Part shown: positions 6,796-14,066 of the stretch, in pieces
How the letters are laid out: the number at the start of each line of letters is the position of its first letter
Numbering within the stretch: the first letter of the stretch is position 1
Source: JABHCC01 sp034658635
Lineage (GTDB): Bacteria; Bacteroidota; Bacteroidia; Bacteroidales; UBA12481
Assembly: GCA_034658635.1 (NCBI GenBank)
Contig: JAYEFL010000136.1
Coordinates: forward strand, 1 to 39,059
Direction: 5' to 3'
Length of the DNA: 39,059 bases
The notes under the pieces: model-generated
Seen by the model: the letters and a program-made list of their open reading frames with translations, nothing else
What the model was told of the DNA's origin: nothing
Database searches by the model: none
Program-made: the position numbers and the translations under genes

Positions 6796-8724
6796 TTAAT
6801 TATCTTTTATTTCTTCAAAATCTACATCTGTAACTTCCTGATCACTACCTCCGCCAGAATTCCCAGGATCTTGCGCCTGAGCTTCGGCTGCTGGTCCTGC
6901 CCCTGGGGCTCCCTCTGCTTGTTGACCCTGCTTATACATTTCTTCTGATGCTGCCTGGAAAACCTGATTCAGATCATTGCTAGCTTGTTCAATAGCATCT
7001 AAATCCTGTGATTTATAAGCTTCTTTGAGTTTTGCTAAAGCATCTTCAATTGGTTTCTTTTTCTCTGCAGGAAGTTTATCACCAAATTCCTTAAGTTGCT
7101 TTTCCGTTTGAAAGATTAAGCCATCAGCTGCATTAAGTTTGTCAACTTTCTCTCTTTGCTTAGTATCCTCATCAGCATATTTGTCAGCCTCTTCTTTCAT
7201 GCGCTTAACTTCATCATCACTAAGTCCTGATGAGGCCTCAATTCTGATTTTCTGCTCTTTACCAGTCCCTTTATCCTTGGCAGTTACATTCAAAATACCG
7301 TTAGCATCAATATCAAATATGACTTCAACCTGAGGAATGCCTCTTGGTGATGGTGGTAAACCATCTAAATGAAATCTTCCGATAGTTTTATTTTGGTTTG
7401 CCATTGGACGTTCACCCTGTAGAACATGAATCTCAACGGATGGTTGGTTATCAGCTGCAGTAGTAAATGTCTCAGTTTTTTTTGTTGGGATCGTAGTATT
7501 GGATTCAATAAGCTTCGTAAAAACGCTGCCAAGTGTTTCAATACCAAGCGATAGTGGGGTGATGTCAAGAAGTAATACATCTTTAACTTCTCCGGTAAGA
7601 ACACCTCCCTGAATAGCAGCACCAACTGCAACTACCTCATCAGGGTTAACTCCTTTTGAAGGAGCTTTGCCAAAGAATTTTTCAACGATTTCCTGTATAG
7701 CCGGAATCCTGGTGGAACCTCCAACAAGAATTACTTCATCAATATCACTGGTTGAAAGACTGGCATCAGCAAGAGCTTTCTTGCATGGCTCTATTGTAGC
7801 CTGAATAAGCTGATCACTCAGTTGTACAAATTTTGCTCTTGATAATGATCTTACCAGGTGTTTTGGAACTCCGTCAACTGCCATAATATATGGCAGGTTG
7901 ATCTCAGTGCTTGATGAGCTTGATAATTCAATTTTTGCTTTTTCTGCACCTTCTTTCAGCCTTTGAAGAGCCATTGGGTCTTTTCTAAGGTCAATTGCTT
8001 CATCACTTTTGAACTCTTCTGCCAGCCAGTCAATAATTATCTGGTCAAAATCATCTCCTCCGAGGTGAGTATCTCCATTAGTAGATTTAACTTCAAAAAC
8101 ACCATCGCCAAGCTCCAGAACAGAGATGTCAAAAGTTCCACCTCCTAAGTCAAACACAGCTATAGTCATGTCCTGACCTTTTTTGTCAAGACCATAAGCC
8201 AGAGCAGCTGCTGTTGGCTCATTGATGATTCTTTTAACGTTTAACCCGGCAATTTCACCTGCTTCTTTTGTTGCCTGCCGTTGTGAATCATTAAAATAGG
8301 CAGGAACTGTGACGACCGCATCAGTAACTTCCTGACCAAGGTAATCTTCAGCTGTTTTTTTCATTTTTTGCAAAACCATTGCTGAAATTTCCTGAGGAGA
8401 ATACTTCCTGTCGTCAATAACAACTCTGGGTGAATCATTTTCACCTTTTACAACTTTATATGGTACCCGGCCTACTTCTTTTGAAACATTGCCAAATTTC
8501 TCACCCATGAAACGCTTGATAGAATAAGCGGTTCTTGTTGGGTTGGTAATGGCCTGCCGCTTTGCGGGGTCTCCAAATTTTCTTTCTCCATTATCAACAA
8601 ATGCTACCATCGATGGGGTAGTGCGTTTGCCTTCACTGTTAGGAATAACAACTGGCTCATTTCCTTCCATTACAGATACACAGGAGTTTGTTGTGCCGAG
8701 GTCAATTCCGATTATCTTACTCAT
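6796..8724 (-). CDS. dnaK: Molecular chaperone DnaK (Hsp70)
   Basis: 642 residues, full length and strongly conserved. The ATPase domain opens with IGIDLGTTNSCV and contains VPAYFNDSQRQATK, INEPTAAALAYG, FDLGGGTFDISVL and VILVGGSTRIPAIQ. The linker DVLLLDITPLSLGIET leads into the substrate-binding domain, and a glutamine/glycine/alanine-rich lid tail ends in VTDVDFEEIKDN. DnaK folds nascent and stress-damaged proteins with DnaJ and GrpE, neither of which lies beside it here. It appears to be transcribed alone: the upstream lipoprotein gene ends 153 bp away and that gap carries a sigma-54-like promoter. No CIRCE element is present. Confidence 0.98.
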   Translation of the reverse strand: MSKIIGIDLGTTNSCVSVMEGNEPVVIPNSEGKRTTPSMVAFVDNGERKFGDPAKRQAITNPTRTAYSIKRFMGEKFGNVSKEVGRVPYKVVKGENDSPRVVIDDRKYSPQEISAMVLQKMKKTAEDYLGQEVTDAVVTVPAYFNDSQRQATKEAGEIAGLNVKRIINEPTAAALAYGLDKKGQDMTIAVFDLGGGTFDISVLELGDGVFEVKSTNGDTHLGGDDFDQIIIDWLAEEFKSDEAIDLRKDPMALQRLKEGAEKAKIELSSSSSTEINLPYIMAVDGVPKHLVRSLSRAKFVQLSDQLIQATIEPCKKALADASLSTSDIDEVILVGGSTRIPAIQEIVEKFFGKAPSKGVNPDEVVAVGAAIQGGVLTGEVKDVLLLDITPLSLGIETLGSVFTKLIESNTTIPTKKTETFTTAADNQPSVEIHVLQGERPMANQNKTIGRFHLDGLPPSPRGIPQVEVIFDIDANGILNVTAKDKGTGKEQKIRIEASSGLSDDEVKRMKEEADKYADEDTKQREKVDKLNAADGLIFQTEKQLKEFGDKLPAEKKKPIEDALAKLKEAYKSQDLDAIEQASNDLNQVFQAASEEMYKQGQQAEGAPGAGPAAEAQAQDPGNSGGGSDQEVTDVDFEEIKDN

Positions 8725-8768
8725 TGTTATGCTATTTTGTAATTTATTTCAATAATTGTTCTTTTGCC

Positions 8769-8786
8769 GTTCAATCATTGTGCCAA
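8769..8786 (-). promoter_or_regulatory. Candidate sigma-54 promoter of dnaK
   Basis: The minus strand reads TTGGCACAATGATTGAAC. TTGGCAC is a perfect -24 element, and the -12 part is TTGA in place of TTGC, with the standard 10 bases between the GG and the following G. The implied start near 8760 leaves a leader of about 36 nt. No TAnnTTTG element is found in this gap, which favours a non-housekeeping promoter. RpoN and an activator are assumed, not seen. Confidence 0.4.
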
Positions 8787-8816
8787 GTGGGTTTTTTACC
8801 TATCCTATGAAAAATT

Positions 8817-8870
8817 GACATTTTTTTGCCTGGAACTCCATCAAGAATCCGACAAAATGTCAAAATGTCT
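8817..8870. promoter_or_regulatory. Three AAAATGTC motifs upstream of dnaK (possible activator site)
   Basis: AAAATGTC occurs as a direct pair on the plus strand (8854-8861 and 8863-8870) and once inverted (GACATTTT at 8817-8824). The first copy of the pair is part of GACAAAATGTC, with arms GACA/TGTC. All lie 33-86 bp upstream of the -24 element, where a sigma-54 activator would bind. The last bases sit just before the stop codon of the upstream lipoprotein gene. Confidence 0.35.
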
Positions 8871-8877
8871 GAATATT

Positions 8878-9891
8878 CTATCTATTATAGTAATCATCAG
8901 TACTGTCAACAAAACCCAAATGACTGGTGAATTGGCCCCGGGCTATTGAATCAATAGAAGGAAAGGTGAGTGCTTTGCCTTTGATCTCTTGCTGATATCG
9001 TGCTGAAAAAATACCAATACCATTAGAGATATTGGAATAAATAGGTCTTTCTGTCATCATGTTATGGTCAGGATCGTATACTTCCATGTATGTGTACAGA
9101 TCCTCACCGCCAACTGTAAAGATGATATCAAATGCTTCCTTTTCAGCAATCCGGCGGATTCCATTTTCGGGTGGAGGGATTTTCAGGGCAAGGAAGGCGT
9201 AAAATCTTTTATGATTAACAAGGGTTTCCATTCTTTCTCCTCCCTCGGCATGCAGGCTTGAGAAATGAGCAATTGACCAAATTTGTTCTTTATGGATTGT
9301 ATCACGTCCGAATACCTCCAGATAATTAAATCTGAATTGTAAAAAATATATTCGTGCATTAGGAGATGAAACCCATTCGACTTCGAGATAGTTATTATAG
9401 GCAGAGAAATTTATTGATTGTCGTGTGAAGAAAGGCTTGATAATCCGGATGCCATCAACCAGCAAGGTAGTGGCAGTAATATCTTTACCTGTTTCAGGAA
9501 TGTGGATTTTGATTCTATATTCACTAGCCCCATCAAGTTGCCCCATGGTGCTGTACAATAAGGGTTTGTGATAGGCGAAAATTCCGGAATCTTTCCTGAT
9601 GGAATCTGATAAGGTCATATCCATCGATGAAACAAATTCATCATCGTTCCATCTTTCTAAAACAATATCGGCCTGCTTATAATGGATAGAATCTGCTTCG
9701 ATGGCCATTTCGTAAGCATTCTTTGGTCCTGCAAAAGATTTCTCCAATCGCAAATAGTGGATGGAATCATTTTGGTTCAGGATGCAGTAAACAACTGGTA
9801 TGTCTTTATATGGCGCAAGCAACTCTAAGTCATTCCTGCAATTTGTCAGGAGAGAAAATAGTAATATTATATAGAGTAACTTTCTGAACAT
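8878..9891 (-). CDS. Lipoprotein of unknown function, DUF4249-like
   Basis: 337 residues. The N-terminus is a lipoprotein signal peptide with a lipobox (LLYIILLFSLLTNC), so it should be anchored by Cys18. The body is beta-rich, begins DIPVVYCILNQNDSIHYLRLEKSF and ends near SNISNGIGIFSARY. That pattern resembles the DUF4249 lipoproteins widespread in Bacteroidota, which often accompany TonB-dependent receptors; no receptor is next to this one. Function is unknown. It is divergent from panB with 116 bp between the starts, and dnaK lies downstream on the same strand. Confidence 0.75.
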   Translation of the reverse strand: MFRKLLYIILLFSLLTNCRNDLELLAPYKDIPVVYCILNQNDSIHYLRLEKSFAGPKNAYEMAIEADSIHYKQADIVLERWNDDEFVSSMDMTLSDSIRKDSGIFAYHKPLLYSTMGQLDGASEYRIKIHIPETGKDITATTLLVDGIRIIKPFFTRQSINFSAYNNYLEVEWVSSPNARIYFLQFRFNYLEVFGRDTIHKEQIWSIAHFSSLHAEGGERMETLVNHKRFYAFLALKIPPPENGIRRIAEKEAFDIIFTVGGEDLYTYMEVYDPDHNMMTERPIYSNISNGIGIFSARYQQEIKGKALTFPSIDSIARGQFTSHLGFVDSTDDYYNR

Positions 9892-9949
9892 AATACATTA
9901 CGTTGTTGAAGACTGCTTAGTACTGAGACTCATTGCAAAAAGAATTTTG

Positions 9950-9957
9950 TATTTTTG
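9950..9957 (+). promoter_or_regulatory. -7 box of the panB promoter
   Basis: TATTTTTG matches TAnnTTTG exactly and lies 50 bp before the panB start, predicting a leader of about 45 nt. No TTG is seen at the ideal -33 distance; the nearest is at 9933-9935. The box is the right half of an inverted repeat (GCAAAAA at 9935-9941, TTTTTGC at 9952-9958). Confidence 0.5.
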
Positions 9958-10007
9958 CATCGCGATTAAAAGTAGGTAAAAGCCTCATAATTATTAAATT
10001 TTGCAAG

Positions 10008-10823
10008 ATGTCAATTCATAAACAGGTAAGACGAGTGACCACTCACGTGCTATATGAGATGAAAGCGCGGGGTGAGAAGATAGCCATGTTGACTGCATAC
10101 GATTATTCTATGGCCAGGATTCTGGATTCAACCGGAATTGATGTAATTCTGGTTGGTGACTCAGCGTCAAATGTAATGGCTGGGCATGAGACTACAATAC
10201 CGATTACTTTGGATCAGATGATTTATCATGCAGCTTCTGTAACGAGAGCAATAAACAGGGCTCTTGTGATAGTGGATCTTCCGTTTGGAACATATCAGGG
10301 CAATTCTAAAGAAGCTTTGTCATCTGCTATCCGGATTATGAAAGAAACAGGAGCAGCTTGTGTTAAAATGGAGGGTGGAAAAGAAATCCTGGAATCCATA
10401 AATAGAATTCTATCAGCCGGAATACCGGTTATGGGGCATTTGGGATTGACACCCCAGTCTATTCATAAGTTCGGAACCTATGTTGTAAGAGCCAAGGAAG
10501 AGAATGAAGCAAAAAAATTGATGGCAGATGCCAAACTTCTGGAAGAAGCGGGTTGCTTTGCTCTGGTTCTCGAAAAAATTCCTGCCAAGCTGGCTCAGCA
10601 GGTGAGCTCTGAAGTCCGTATTCCAACTATTGGTATTGGTGCCGGGCCTCATGTTGATGGCCAGGTGCTGGTGTTACATGATATGTTGGGTATTACACAA
10701 GACTTTTCACCAAGATTTTTAAGACGCTACCACAATCTGTTTGCTGAAATAAAGGGAGCTGTAACAGCTTATGTGGATGATGTTAGAAGTTTAGATTTTC
10801 CAAATGAAAAAGAACAATATTAA
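10008..10823 (+). CDS. panB: 3-methyl-2-oxobutanoate hydroxymethyltransferase
   Basis: Start set at the ATG at 10008, giving 271 residues and the family opening MSIHKQVRRVTTHVLYEMK; an in-frame ATG 75 bp upstream precedes the -7 box and cannot be used. PanB adds a hydroxymethyl group from 5,10-methylene-tetrahydrofolate to 2-oxoisovalerate, the first committed step to pantothenate and coenzyme A. The TIM-barrel signatures are present: KIAMLTAYDYSMARIL, ILVGDSASNVMAGHETTIPITLDQM, VKMEGGKE, MGHLGLTPQSIHKFGTYVVR and IGIGAGPHVDGQVLVLHDMLG. The magnesium ligands of the DS(A)SN and EGG segments are in place. It is followed 2 bp later by a pseudouridine synthase gene; no other pantothenate gene is near. 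Confidence 0.96.
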   Translation: MSIHKQVRRVTTHVLYEMKARGEKIAMLTAYDYSMARILDSTGIDVILVGDSASNVMAGHETTIPITLDQMIYHAASVTRAINRALVIVDLPFGTYQGNSKEALSSAIRIMKETGAACVKMEGGKEILESINRILSAGIPVMGHLGLTPQSIHKFGTYVVRAKEENEAKKLMADAKLLEEAGCFALVLEKIPAKLAQQVSSEVRIPTIGIGAGPHVDGQVLVLHDMLGITQDFSPRFLRRYHNLFAEIKGAVTAYVDDVRSLDFPNEKEQY

Positions 10824-10825
10824 TT

Positions 10826-11506
10826 GTGCAGATATTATACGAAGATAATCACATCATAGCTGTTAATAAATTTAACGGAGAATTAGTTCAGGGAGATAAA
10901 TCAGGAGATAGCTCACTTGACAAGGAAGTTAAAGAGTATATAAAAAAGAAGTACAAAAAGCCTGGAGATGTATACCTGGGCGTTGTTCACAGACTTGATC
11001 GTCCGGTGAGCGGAATAGTCATTTTTGCAAGAACAAGTAAGGCTCTGACCAGGCTTAATAAGATGTTTCAGGAGCATCAAATAAGGAAAACATATTGGGC
11101 AGTGGTTGGAACACGCCCTGATAAAGAATCAGGAGAGCTGGTTCATCACATGCTGCGGAATGCAGAGAAGAATAAATCCACTGCTCATATTTCCCCTAAA
11201 AGAGGTACAAAAGAGGCCCGACTGAAATATGAACTACTTGGAGTAACCAATAATTTCTTCTTGTTGGAAGTTGATCTCCTGACGGGCAGACACCACCAGA
11301 TTCGTTCTCAGCTATCGAGAATAGGTTGTTCGATAAAAGGGGATTTGAAATATGGTTCCAGAAGATCAAACCCCGGTGGAGGAATCCACCTGCATGCACG
11401 AAAAGTCAAATTTATACACCCGGTAAGTAAGGAAGAGATTGAAATAATTGCCAGTCCTCCTCAGGATCCACTCTGGCAGGAATTTATAGATCAGCAAGGA
11501 GGTTAA
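10826..11506 (+). CDS. RluA-family pseudouridine synthase
   Basis: 226 residues starting at GTG 10826, two bases after the panB stop, so translation is probably coupled. The catalytic Asp58 sits in the family motif GVVHRLDRPVSGIVIFA, and LLEVDLLTGRHHQIRSQLS is the second conserved block. There is no N-terminal S4 RNA-binding domain, which makes it resemble the short RluA/TruC-like enzymes rather than RluC or RluD. It isomerises uridines in rRNA or tRNA; the target position cannot be told from sequence. Its stop codon overlaps the stop of the convergent cdd gene by four bases (11503-11506), leaving no room for a terminator. Confidence 0.93.
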   Translation: MQILYEDNHIIAVNKFNGELVQGDKSGDSSLDKEVKEYIKKKYKKPGDVYLGVVHRLDRPVSGIVIFARTSKALTRLNKMFQEHQIRKTYWAVVGTRPDKESGELVHHMLRNAEKNKSTAHISPKRGTKEARLKYELLGVTNNFFLLEVDLLTGRHHQIRSQLSRIGCSIKGDLKYGSRRSNPGGGIHLHARKVKFIHPVSKEEIEIIASPPQDPLWQEFIDQQGG

Positions 11507-11973
11507 AAAGAAAATTTGAGAGGCAGAAGCGTTTGAATAGTTGAGGTTTTGTGAATACGGTTTTGTCCAACCATCCATGTTTCAATAGCTTGCTTGCCAC
11601 GCTCTTCACTTTCCATCATCACCTGTCTGCAGGATCCACATGGATAAGCAGGTTCTTTTACCAATTTTCCATTTTCGAATGCTGCCAGAACCATTTTGCT
11701 TACAGCTATATCAGGTTTTAAACCATTAACATAAAATAAAACTGCCCGCTCAGCACAGAGTCCGGAAGGGTAAGCCTTATTCTCCTGATTGCTGGCAGTA
11801 TAACGACTACCATCCGCGAGCAGAATTGCCACCCCAACCTGAAATTTAGAATATGGTGCATAAGCTTTTTCAGCAGCTTCAGATGCCATTTTAATCAAAT
11901 TCTGAATTTCATCAGGACATTCAGAGACCGAGCTAAACTCCTCATAGGTTAATCGTAATTCCTTTATGACCAT
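11503..11973 (-). CDS. cdd: Cytidine deaminase
   Basis: 156 residues. The zinc site is complete: Cys73 and catalytic Glu75 in GLCAERAVLF, Cys112 and Cys115 in PCGSCRQVM, the tetrameric class with three cysteine ligands. The substrate-binding segment is PYSKFQVGVAI, and the extended loop NQENKAYPSG precedes the active site. It deaminates cytidine and deoxycytidine to uridine in pyrimidine salvage. The C-terminal tail is somewhat longer than in the shortest family members, as usual in Bacteroidota. It is transcribed divergently from the glucosaminidase and has its own -7 element. Confidence 0.95.
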   Translation of the reverse strand: MVIKELRLTYEEFSSVSECPDEIQNLIKMASEAAEKAYAPYSKFQVGVAILLADGSRYTASNQENKAYPSGLCAERAVLFYVNGLKPDIAVSKMVLAAFENGKLVKEPAYPCGSCRQVMMESEERGKQAIETWMVGQNRIHKTSTIQTLLPLKFSF

Positions 11974-11989
11974 TCAATTGGTTTTTTTC

Positions 11990-11997
11990 CAAAAGTA
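11990..11997 (-). promoter_or_regulatory. -7 box of the cdd promoter
   Basis: The minus strand reads TACTTTTG, a perfect TAnnTTTG. The implied start lies about 12 nt before the cdd ATG. No TTG is seen at -33. Confidence 0.4.
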
Positions 11998-12035
11998 CAA
12001 AAAATGAATCAGTCTTAATCCTGTTAAAAATTCCT

Positions 12036-12043
12036 TATTTTTG
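12036..12043 (+). promoter_or_regulatory. -7 box of the glucosaminidase promoter
   Basis: TATTTTTG matches TAnnTTTG and lies 28 bp before the ATG at 12072, predicting a leader of about 24 nt. No convincing -33 element is seen. Confidence 0.45.
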
Positions 12044-12071
12044 GCTCCCGGATAATGATAAATTGCAACAT

Positions 12072-13016
12072 ATGATAATCAGATATTCTTTCGTTCTGGC
12101 TTTGTTCTTAAGTTTAAGCCACCCAAATGGTTTTGGCCAAAATCACGATGCCAGGGCAGACTATATCAAGAAGTATGCAGACCTTGCCGTAGAGGAAATG
12201 AAAAAAAGTGGAATTCCGGCAAGTATAACTATGGCCCAGGCCTTATTGGAGTCAAATAATGGGATTAGCGATCTCGCTTTTACAGCCAGGAACCATTTCG
12301 GGATAAAATGTCATAAAACATGGACAGGCAGGCGTTTTTATTATGATGACGATAATCGGCACGATTGTTTTCGTGTCTATAAGAAAGTTAAGGATTCATA
12401 CAGGGATCATTCATTGTTTTTAATGACCCGGCCAAGATATGCTTCCTTGTTTGAATTGGATCCGAAGGATTATAAGGCTTGGGCCAGAGGACTGAAGGCT
12501 GCTGGCTATGCTACGAATCCTAAGTATGCTGATATGCTGATTACTATTGTGGAGGATAATAATCTGGATAGGCTGGATAGCTGGATCCCTCTTTCGAGAA
12601 CCCGAAAAGCTGATCTTGTATCAACGCCAAAACCCACAACTTTACCAGAGTCTATTCCTGAGTTGCCCATATATACAAGAAATCGGATTAAATTTGTAGT
12701 AGCAGATTCTGATGATACTGTTGAAAAACTGACTGCAGAGTTAAACAAGTTTCGCTGGGAGATCAGAAAATATAATGAAATCCCCAGGCGTGGAGAAATT
12801 CAAACAGGACAAATTGTATACCTGCAACCAAAAAGAAACAAAGCCGCGAGAGGGTTTGATATACATTGGGTGCAAGAGGGAGATAGCTGGTACAGTATTG
12901 CCCAGCATTATGGTATAAAGCTGAAACGTCTCTACAAACGCAATCATGTCCAGCCAGGTACCCAGGTAGAGATAGGAGAGAAGGTCTATTTGAGAGGGAA
13001 AAACAAAAAAACTTAG
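12072..13016 (+). CDS. Exported N-acetylglucosaminidase (GH73-like) with LysM domain
   Basis: The start is the ATG at 12072; an in-frame TTG lies 9 bp upstream. 314 residues: a signal peptide (IIRYSFVLALFLSLSHPNGFGQ), then a glucosaminidase domain with PASITMAQALLESNNG (Glu as the likely catalytic acid), ARNHFGIKCH and the FRVYKKVKDSYRDHSLFL segment, then a linker and a C-terminal LysM with HWVQEGDSWYSIAQHYGIKL. A degenerate LysM-like stretch precedes it. The enzyme cleaves the glycan strand of peptidoglycan, and LysM holds it there. It stands alone between divergent cdd and convergent fmt. Confidence 0.92.
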   Translation: MIIRYSFVLALFLSLSHPNGFGQNHDARADYIKKYADLAVEEMKKSGIPASITMAQALLESNNGISDLAFTARNHFGIKCHKTWTGRRFYYDDDNRHDCFRVYKKVKDSYRDHSLFLMTRPRYASLFELDPKDYKAWARGLKAAGYATNPKYADMLITIVEDNNLDRLDSWIPLSRTRKADLVSTPKPTTLPESIPELPIYTRNRIKFVVADSDDTVEKLTAELNKFRWEIRKYNEIPRRGEIQTGQIVYLQPKRNKAARGFDIHWVQEGDSWYSIAQHYGIKLKRLYKRNHVQPGTQVEIGEKVYLRGKNKKT

Positions 13017-13028
13017 CTCTGATAACTT

Positions 13029-13089
13029 GTAAGGGCACACGGCCGTGTGCCCCTGACGAAGTAAGGGCACACGGCCGTGTGCCCCTGAC
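13029..13089. repeat. Two tandem REP-like palindromes between convergent genes
   Basis: Two identical 29-bp units (13029-13057 and 13061-13089), 32 bp apart, each centred on the perfect 20-bp palindrome GGGCACACGGCCGTGTGCCC (13033-13052 and 13065-13084). The units are GC-rich in an AT-rich setting. They fill the gap between the glucosaminidase stop (13016) and the fmt stop (13089-13091), sharing base 13089 with the latter. Such hairpins resemble REP elements mobilised by RAYT/IS200-like transposases and could also end both converging transcripts; neither role is proven here. Confidence 0.85.
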
Positions 13090-14066
13090 TACTCCACTTT
13101 CAAAATCTGCCCCCTGTATCCCCTTAGAAAATCCTTAACTTCCATTTGTCGTTTTCCTTCTGGTTGAATACGTAATAATCTTATAGTCTTGCTTGTGGTG
13201 CCTACCAATAAGTAACCATTATGCATGATTAATACTTGACCTGGATCTAATTCCGGTGATGAATCATGGATCTCTGATCTGAAAATTTTAATCTGGAAAG
13301 TGTTATCATTCTGATCGAAGAAGCGGGTCCATGCTGCCGGGTAAGGGGATAAACCCCTTATTAGATTGTGTATAAGTGAGGCAGGCTGACTCCATTGAAT
13401 CTTGCAATCCTCTTTGAATATTTTTGGAGCTGGTTTAATTTCTTTTTCATAAGCGCTCAAGGATTGGGGCTCTGGTATAATGGTCTGATTGACAATTGCA
13501 TTCACTGTCTTAATAGTCAGGGCCGAGCCAGTCTCCATGAGGATGTCATGCAATTCGCCAGCTGTCATGTTTTCATGAATAGCTATTTTTTCCTGGAGGA
13601 GAATATTTCCGGTATCAATCTGGTGATTAAGGAAAAAAGTTGTGATACCTGTTTCTTTTTCACCATTTATGAGAGCCCAATTAATTGGAGCAGCTCCCCT
13701 GTATTGTGGTAGCAGAGATGCATGAAGATTAAAAGTACCCATCGGCGGCATGTTCCAGACTTGCTCTGGTAGCATCCTGAAAGCAACCACGACAAAAAGA
13801 TCAGCATTCAGACTTCTGAGCTCTTCAAGAAAAGCAGAATTCTTAAATTTTTCTGGTTGCAGCACAGGGATATTGAATTTATTGGCTTCTATCTTAACAG
13901 GAGAAAGACGTAGCTTTTGTCCGCGGCCTGCCTGACGGTCAGGGGCTGTAATTACTCCTACAACCTGATGTTTGCTCTCAATAAGTTTTTTCAGTGATTC
14001 CACGGCAAAGTCGGGTGTCCCCAAGAAAACTATTCTGCAACTAATATTATCACCAGGGTTTTGCAC
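13089..14066 (-). CDS. fmt: Methionyl-tRNA formyltransferase
   Basis: 325 residues from a GTG start at 14066; no in-frame ATG exists before the conserved RIVFLGTPDFAVESL. The enzyme formylates initiator Met-tRNA using 10-formyltetrahydrofolate. The catalytic set Asn113, His115 and Asp151 is present in NLHASLLPQYRGAAPI and NHQIDTGNIL, and the C-terminal OB-like domain holds LSPYPAAWTRF. The GTG shares its first base with the TAG stop of ribBA (TAGTG), typical of translational coupling, and it is the last gene of the long operon. Its own stop touches the REP-like repeat. Confidence 0.96.
   Translation of the reverse strand: MQNPGDNISCRIVFLGTPDFAVESLKKLIESKHQVVGVITAPDRQAGRGQKLRLSPVKIEANKFNIPVLQPEKFKNSAFLEELRSLNADLFVVVAFRMLPEQVWNMPPMGTFNLHASLLPQYRGAAPINWALINGEKETGITTFFLNHQIDTGNILLQEKIAIHENMTAGELHDILMETGSALTIKTVNAIVNQTIIPEPQSLSAYEKEIKPAPKIFKEDCKIQWSQPASLIHNLIRGLSPYPAAWTRFFDQNDNTFQIKIFRSEIHDSSPELDPGQVLIMHNGYLLVGTTSKTIRLLRIQPEGKRQMEVKDFLRGYRGQILKVE

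Noticed and set aside
11503..11506. Four-base convergent overlap of the pseudouridine synthase and cdd stop codons as a sign of frameshift
   Set aside because: Both proteins have normal length and intact conserved motifs; the overlap is simply compact packing.
13929..13945. Small palindrome CCTGACGGTCAGG with a partial match to the REP-like unit end
   Set aside because: It is inside the conserved coding part of fmt (APDRQAGRG), only six bases per arm, and the shared GTCAGGGGC stretch is short enough to be chance.
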